A stretch of 64,000 bases of DNA from an uncultured Gemmata sp. (lineage in GTDB: Bacteria > Planctomycetota > Planctomycetia > Gemmatales > Gemmataceae): assembly GCA_937924775.1 (NCBI GenBank), contig CALDUT010000004.1, positions 124,001 through 188,000 on the forward strand, in the 5' to 3' direction. Below the pieces are notes generated by a model. The model was not told the DNA's origin and did not search any database. It saw only the letters and a list, made by a program, of their open reading frames with translations. Below are positions 61,421-64,000 of the stretch, in pieces. The first letter of the stretch is position 1. Each line of letters starts with the position of its first letter. The position numbers were made by a program, and so were the translations under genes.

Positions 61421-62563
61421 ATGAAGTTTCGGAAATTCGTGATGGTGCCTCTATTTGTGGTTGCGTTGGCGGTTGCAGTGTGGCCCACTTCCATCGCGGT
61501 GCAGCCCTCTGGGGACGAATGGCAACAAGCCGTCGATAAGGCCGTGGCGTTCCTGAAAAAGTCGCAAAACGAGGACGGCAGTTGGTCGGCTGAACCGCAG
61601 AATCGCGGGGTCACGGGCGTGGTGGTGACCGGTCTGATCCGCTGCGGCGTTAAACCCGAGGAGCCCCCGGTGGCCAAAGCGGTGCGCTTCATTGAAAGCT
61701 TGGTGAACCAAAAATCCGGACACATCGCGGGCGACGACGCGAAAGCCACCCTCATCAACTACACCACCAGCATCAACATCATGGCCTTGAACGCGGCCAA
61801 TAAAAGCGACAAGTACAAAACCGTGATCAACAACGCGGTGAAATACCTGAAAGACTACCAATGGGACGAAGCCCGGGGCAAAACCCCCGACAGCGATTAC
61901 TACGGTGGGGCAGGCTACGCCGGCGACAAATCACGGCCCGATTTGTCGAATACCGCGTTCTTCCTTGAAGCTCTCAGAGAAGCCGGTGTCCCCAAGGACG
62001 ATCCGGCCTTCAAAAAAGCCCTCGTCTTTGTCAGCCGCTGCCAGAACTTCGCCAGCGAATTCAATACGGCCCCCTGGGCGAAGAAAAACAACGATGGCAG
62101 CTTCATCTACAGCGGCGCTAATGGTGGTGAAAATCGTCGGACCGATGGTGAAGGTGTGAAAACGGACATGGCCGGCTACGGCTCTATGACTTACGCAGGA
62201 ATCAAAAGCATGATCTACTGCGGCGTGAGCAAAGACGATCCACGCATCAAAAAAGCCCTCGAATGGATCGCCCACAACTACACCCTCGACAGCAATCCCG
62301 GCATGCCGGAAGCCAACAGCCAACGCGGGCTGTACTACTACTACCACACCTTCGCCAAATGCATGGATGCCCTCGGCATCGACGAATTCACGGAGGCCAA
62401 AGGCGTTAAACACGATTGGCGGGCGGATCTGACCGCGGCCTTGGTCAAACGCCAGAACCCCGATGGCAGTTGGACCAACATGAACGATCGCTGGATGGAA
62501 GGCGACCCGAACTTGGTCACCGGCTATGCGTTGATGGCCTTGAGTTATTGCAAGAAGAAGTAG
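61421..62563 (+). CDS. Secreted terpene-cyclase/prenyltransferase-fold protein, copy 2 (Sec signal)
   Basis: 380 residues; AGGAG site upstream and a Sec signal peptide (MKFRKFVMVPLFVVALAVAVW). The body is an alpha-toroid of repeats parallel to copy 1: KAVAFLKKSQNEDGSW, AKAVRFIESLVN, YYGGAGYAGDKSRPDLSNTAFFLEAL, GLYYYYHTFAKCMDALGIDEF, KRQNPDGSW, ending ALSYCKKK. The Tat signal of copy 1 is replaced by a Sec signal. No DXDD cyclase motif. The TauE-type gene starts 22 bases later, so these two may be one operon. Unknown role; resembles planctomycete prenyltransferase/squalene-oxidase-repeat proteins. Confidence 0.85.
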   Translation: MKFRKFVMVPLFVVALAVAVWPTSIAVQPSGDEWQQAVDKAVAFLKKSQNEDGSWSAEPQNRGVTGVVVTGLIRCGVKPEEPPVAKAVRFIESLVNQKSGHIAGDDAKATLINYTTSINIMALNAANKSDKYKTVINNAVKYLKDYQWDEARGKTPDSDYYGGAGYAGDKSRPDLSNTAFFLEALREAGVPKDDPAFKKALVFVSRCQNFASEFNTAPWAKKNNDGSFIYSGANGGENRRTDGEGVKTDMAGYGSMTYAGIKSMIYCGVSKDDPRIKKALEWIAHNYTLDSNPGMPEANSQRGLYYYYHTFAKCMDALGIDEFTEAKGVKHDWRADLTAALVKRQNPDGSWTNMNDRWMEGDPNLVTGYALMALSYCKKK

Positions 62564-62585
62564 TTGTCCTCTGTAGAACAGCCTT

Positions 62586-63320
62586 ATGGGCGACATCGGG
62601 CTCCTCGCCGCGCTGATCTTTGGCGTGGCGTTGCTGTATTCCTCGGTTGGTCATGCCGGGGCGTCGGGCTATTTAGCCGCGATGGCCTTGTTTGGCCTCG
62701 AACCTGGCCAGATGCGATCGGCGGCTTTGGTCCTCAACATTCTCGTAGCCACCATCGGTACCATCCGCTTCGCCCGCGCCGGGTTGGTCACATGGTCGCT
62801 ACTATGGCCTTTCAGCCTAGGGGCTATCCCTATGGCGTGGCTTGGCGGGTTCTTGACCTTGCCCGCGGCCGTGTACCGACCCTTAGTGGGGGTCGTCCTC
62901 CTCTTTTCCGCCGTTCGCATAGTTGCTCGTTCGTCCCGTGATGGTGGAGCTCCTACTCGACGGCCACCGATTGTGGTCGCACTGATGTGCGGAGCAGGAA
63001 TTGGCCTTGTGTCGGGCCTAACCGGCACCGGGGGCGGTATCTTTCTCTCGCCATTGCTACTATTGATGCGTTGGGCTGAAACCAAGAAAACCTCCGGGGT
63101 GGCCGTGACGTTCATTCTGGCCAACTCGCTGGCCGGGTTGGTCGGTTTGTGGATGCATCAGCCCACCCTGCCCACCGGCCTTGAGCTGTGGGCGGTGGCC
63201 GCAGTGGTGGGGGGGCTGATCGGCTCCGAATTGGGCAGCCGGCGTTTGGGGAATCCCACATTGCGGAAACTGCTAGCGCTGGTCCTCGTGATCGCCGGGC
63301 TGAAAATGATCCTGGCCTGA
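62586..63320 (+). CDS. TauE/SafE family sulfite/organoanion exporter
   Basis: 244 residues with eight predicted helices in two repeats. Family signatures: the first repeat's GHAGASGYLAAMALFGLEP and the second repeat's GIGLVSGLTGTGGGIFLSPLLLLMRW (the GXGGG of the anion exporter). It moves sulfite, sulfoacetate or similar anions across the cytoplasmic membrane. The start ATG at 62586 fits. Downstream of copy 2 of the terpene-cyclase-fold gene. Confidence 0.93.
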   Translation: MGDIGLLAALIFGVALLYSSVGHAGASGYLAAMALFGLEPGQMRSAALVLNILVATIGTIRFARAGLVTWSLLWPFSLGAIPMAWLGGFLTLPAAVYRPLVGVVLLFSAVRIVARSSRDGGAPTRRPPIVVALMCGAGIGLVSGLTGTGGGIFLSPLLLLMRWAETKKTSGVAVTFILANSLAGLVGLWMHQPTLPTGLELWAVAAVVGGLIGSELGSRRLGNPTLRKLLALVLVIAGLKMILA

Positions 63321-63340
63321 AGATTCTGATGGCGGTAGTT

Positions 63341-64000
63341 TCAAGCGGCTTGGCGGCGATTGACCGCGGGTTCGCGAACAACGGCATCGAGGTAGGCAAA
63401 TAACTCCGCCTCGAAGCGGTCTTTGCGGAACAGCAGGGCTTGGCGACGGGCGGCGCGGGGGTCGAAACGGTCGGTCTCTTTTTCGAATTGCTCGATGGCG
63501 GCGCAGAGGGCGTCAGTGTTTTGTTCGTGGAACAATACGCCGGTCGGTTCGGCGGTTTCGCCCAACGGCAGAACGGTTTCCCTCAGTCCGCCACGGGCGA
63601 AACCGATCACCGGACAACCACAGGCTTGGGCTTCGAGGGGAACGATGCCGAAGTCTTCCTCCCCGGGAAATAGCAAGGCCCGGGCCCGGCGCAGGTGGTT
63701 GCGAATCACGGCGTTGGATTGCCAGCCGAGGAACGTAACATTTGGCCCAGCAAGGGCTTGTAGCTTGGCGGCGTGTTGCCCGCAGCCGATGACAATGAGC
63801 TTGCGACCCAACTGCCGGCAGGCTTCGATGGCCAGATCGAACCGCTTGTAGGGGGCCAGGGCAGAAACCACCAGATAGAAGTCTTCCCGAGGTTGGGTCG
63901 CGGGGGTGTAAAACTCGGTATCCACCGGCGGGTAGATGACGACCGCCTCTCGTTGATAGCAATCGCGGATACGCTGCCGGACCGTGTGGCTGATAGCCAC
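63341..64000 (-). CDS. Glycosyltransferase family 1, 3' partial fragment
   Basis: Open to the window edge, at least 219 residues (the C-terminal part; the start lies beyond 64000). It has the GT-B retaining features VIYPPVDTEF, LVVSALAPYKRFDLAIEACRQLGRKLIVIG, NVTFLGW, LFPGEEDFGIVPLEAQACGCPVIGFARGGLRETV (the EX7E nucleotide-sugar site). It transfers sugars to polysaccharide or glycan precursors. The N-terminal acceptor domain is not visible. Convergent with TauE. Confidence 0.9.
   Translation of the reverse strand: MAISHTVRQRIRDCYQREAVVIYPPVDTEFYTPATQPREDFYLVVSALAPYKRFDLAIEACRQLGRKLIVIGCGQHAAKLQALAGPNVTFLGWQSNAVIRNHLRRARALLFPGEEDFGIVPLEAQACGCPVIGFARGGLRETVLPLGETAEPTGVLFHEQNTDALCAAIEQFEKETDRFDPRAARRQALLFRKDRFEAELFAYLDAVVREPAVNRRQAA

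Overview
The window looks like a chromosomal segment from a planctomycete, most probably of the Gemmataceae type. The reasons are the GC-rich sequence, the families DUF1501, DUF1549/DUF1553 with planctomycete cytochrome-like motifs, PPC-domain and WD40/cytochrome c fusions, DUF1080 and a BBP7-type outer-membrane protein, together with many sensor kinases and the futalosine menaquinone enzyme MqnE. This assignment is inferred from family content, because no rRNA gene is present. Genes are mostly short operons on both strands. No CRISPR array, complete prophage or intact insertion sequence was seen.

Layout: 0-1.2 kb holds the end of a PLP-dependent dehydratase and a small P-loop kinase. 1.3-10 kb is a minus-strand four-gene operon for secreted degradative or redox machinery (DUF1501, PPC repeats, DUF1549/DUF1553, WD40 plus cytochrome c). 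10.3-19.5 kb has an esterase, a polysaccharide deacetylase, an M16 peptidase, a membrane-anchored DUF1573-like protein and a tetraheme lipoprotein. 19.6-21.5 kb is aspS. 21.8-25.0 kb is a compact operon for the lower kynurenine (3-hydroxyanthranilate) pathway: atypical SDR, aminomuconate semialdehyde dehydrogenase, RidA-type aminomuconate deaminase and 3-hydroxyanthranilate dioxygenase. 25.1-27.8 kb has a Tat-exported beta-propeller and a sulfamidase-like sulfatase. 27.9-33.5 kb is a signalling island: a Ser/Thr kinase-receiver-HD-GYP fusion divergent from a hybrid histidine kinase and a receiver-HDOD protein. 33.5-39.3 kb holds DUF1080, an MFS carrier with a coiled-coil insert, a zincin and an ABC exporter with a thioredoxin-fold partner. 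39.8-41.4 kb holds a terpene-cyclase-fold protein, a tyrosine-recombinase remnant and a selenocysteine tRNA gene. 41.8-46 kb has hemF, a CDP-alcohol phosphatidyltransferase, a Tyr-rich secreted protein, mqnE and tRNA-Ala. 46.4-52.2 kb holds an orphan DUF1549/DUF1553 protein and a four-PAS hybrid kinase. 52.3-55.5 kb has a solitary archaeal-type formyltransferase (ftr/fhcD), a SirB1-like protein and hisG. 55.6-64 kb has the BBP7 protein, a 1,033-residue FAD/Fe-S oxidoreductase, arfB, a second terpene-cyclase-fold protein, a TauE/SafE carrier and a partial glycosyltransferase.

The points most worth pursuing are the selenocysteine tRNA with an integrase scar at its 3' end, the isolated tetrahydromethanopterin-pathway formyltransferase, the kinase-receiver-HD-GYP fusion, the kynurenine operon whose SDR lacks the usual catalytic residues, paired secreted terpene-cyclase-fold proteins of unknown role, and several unexplained intergenic repeats and hairpins.
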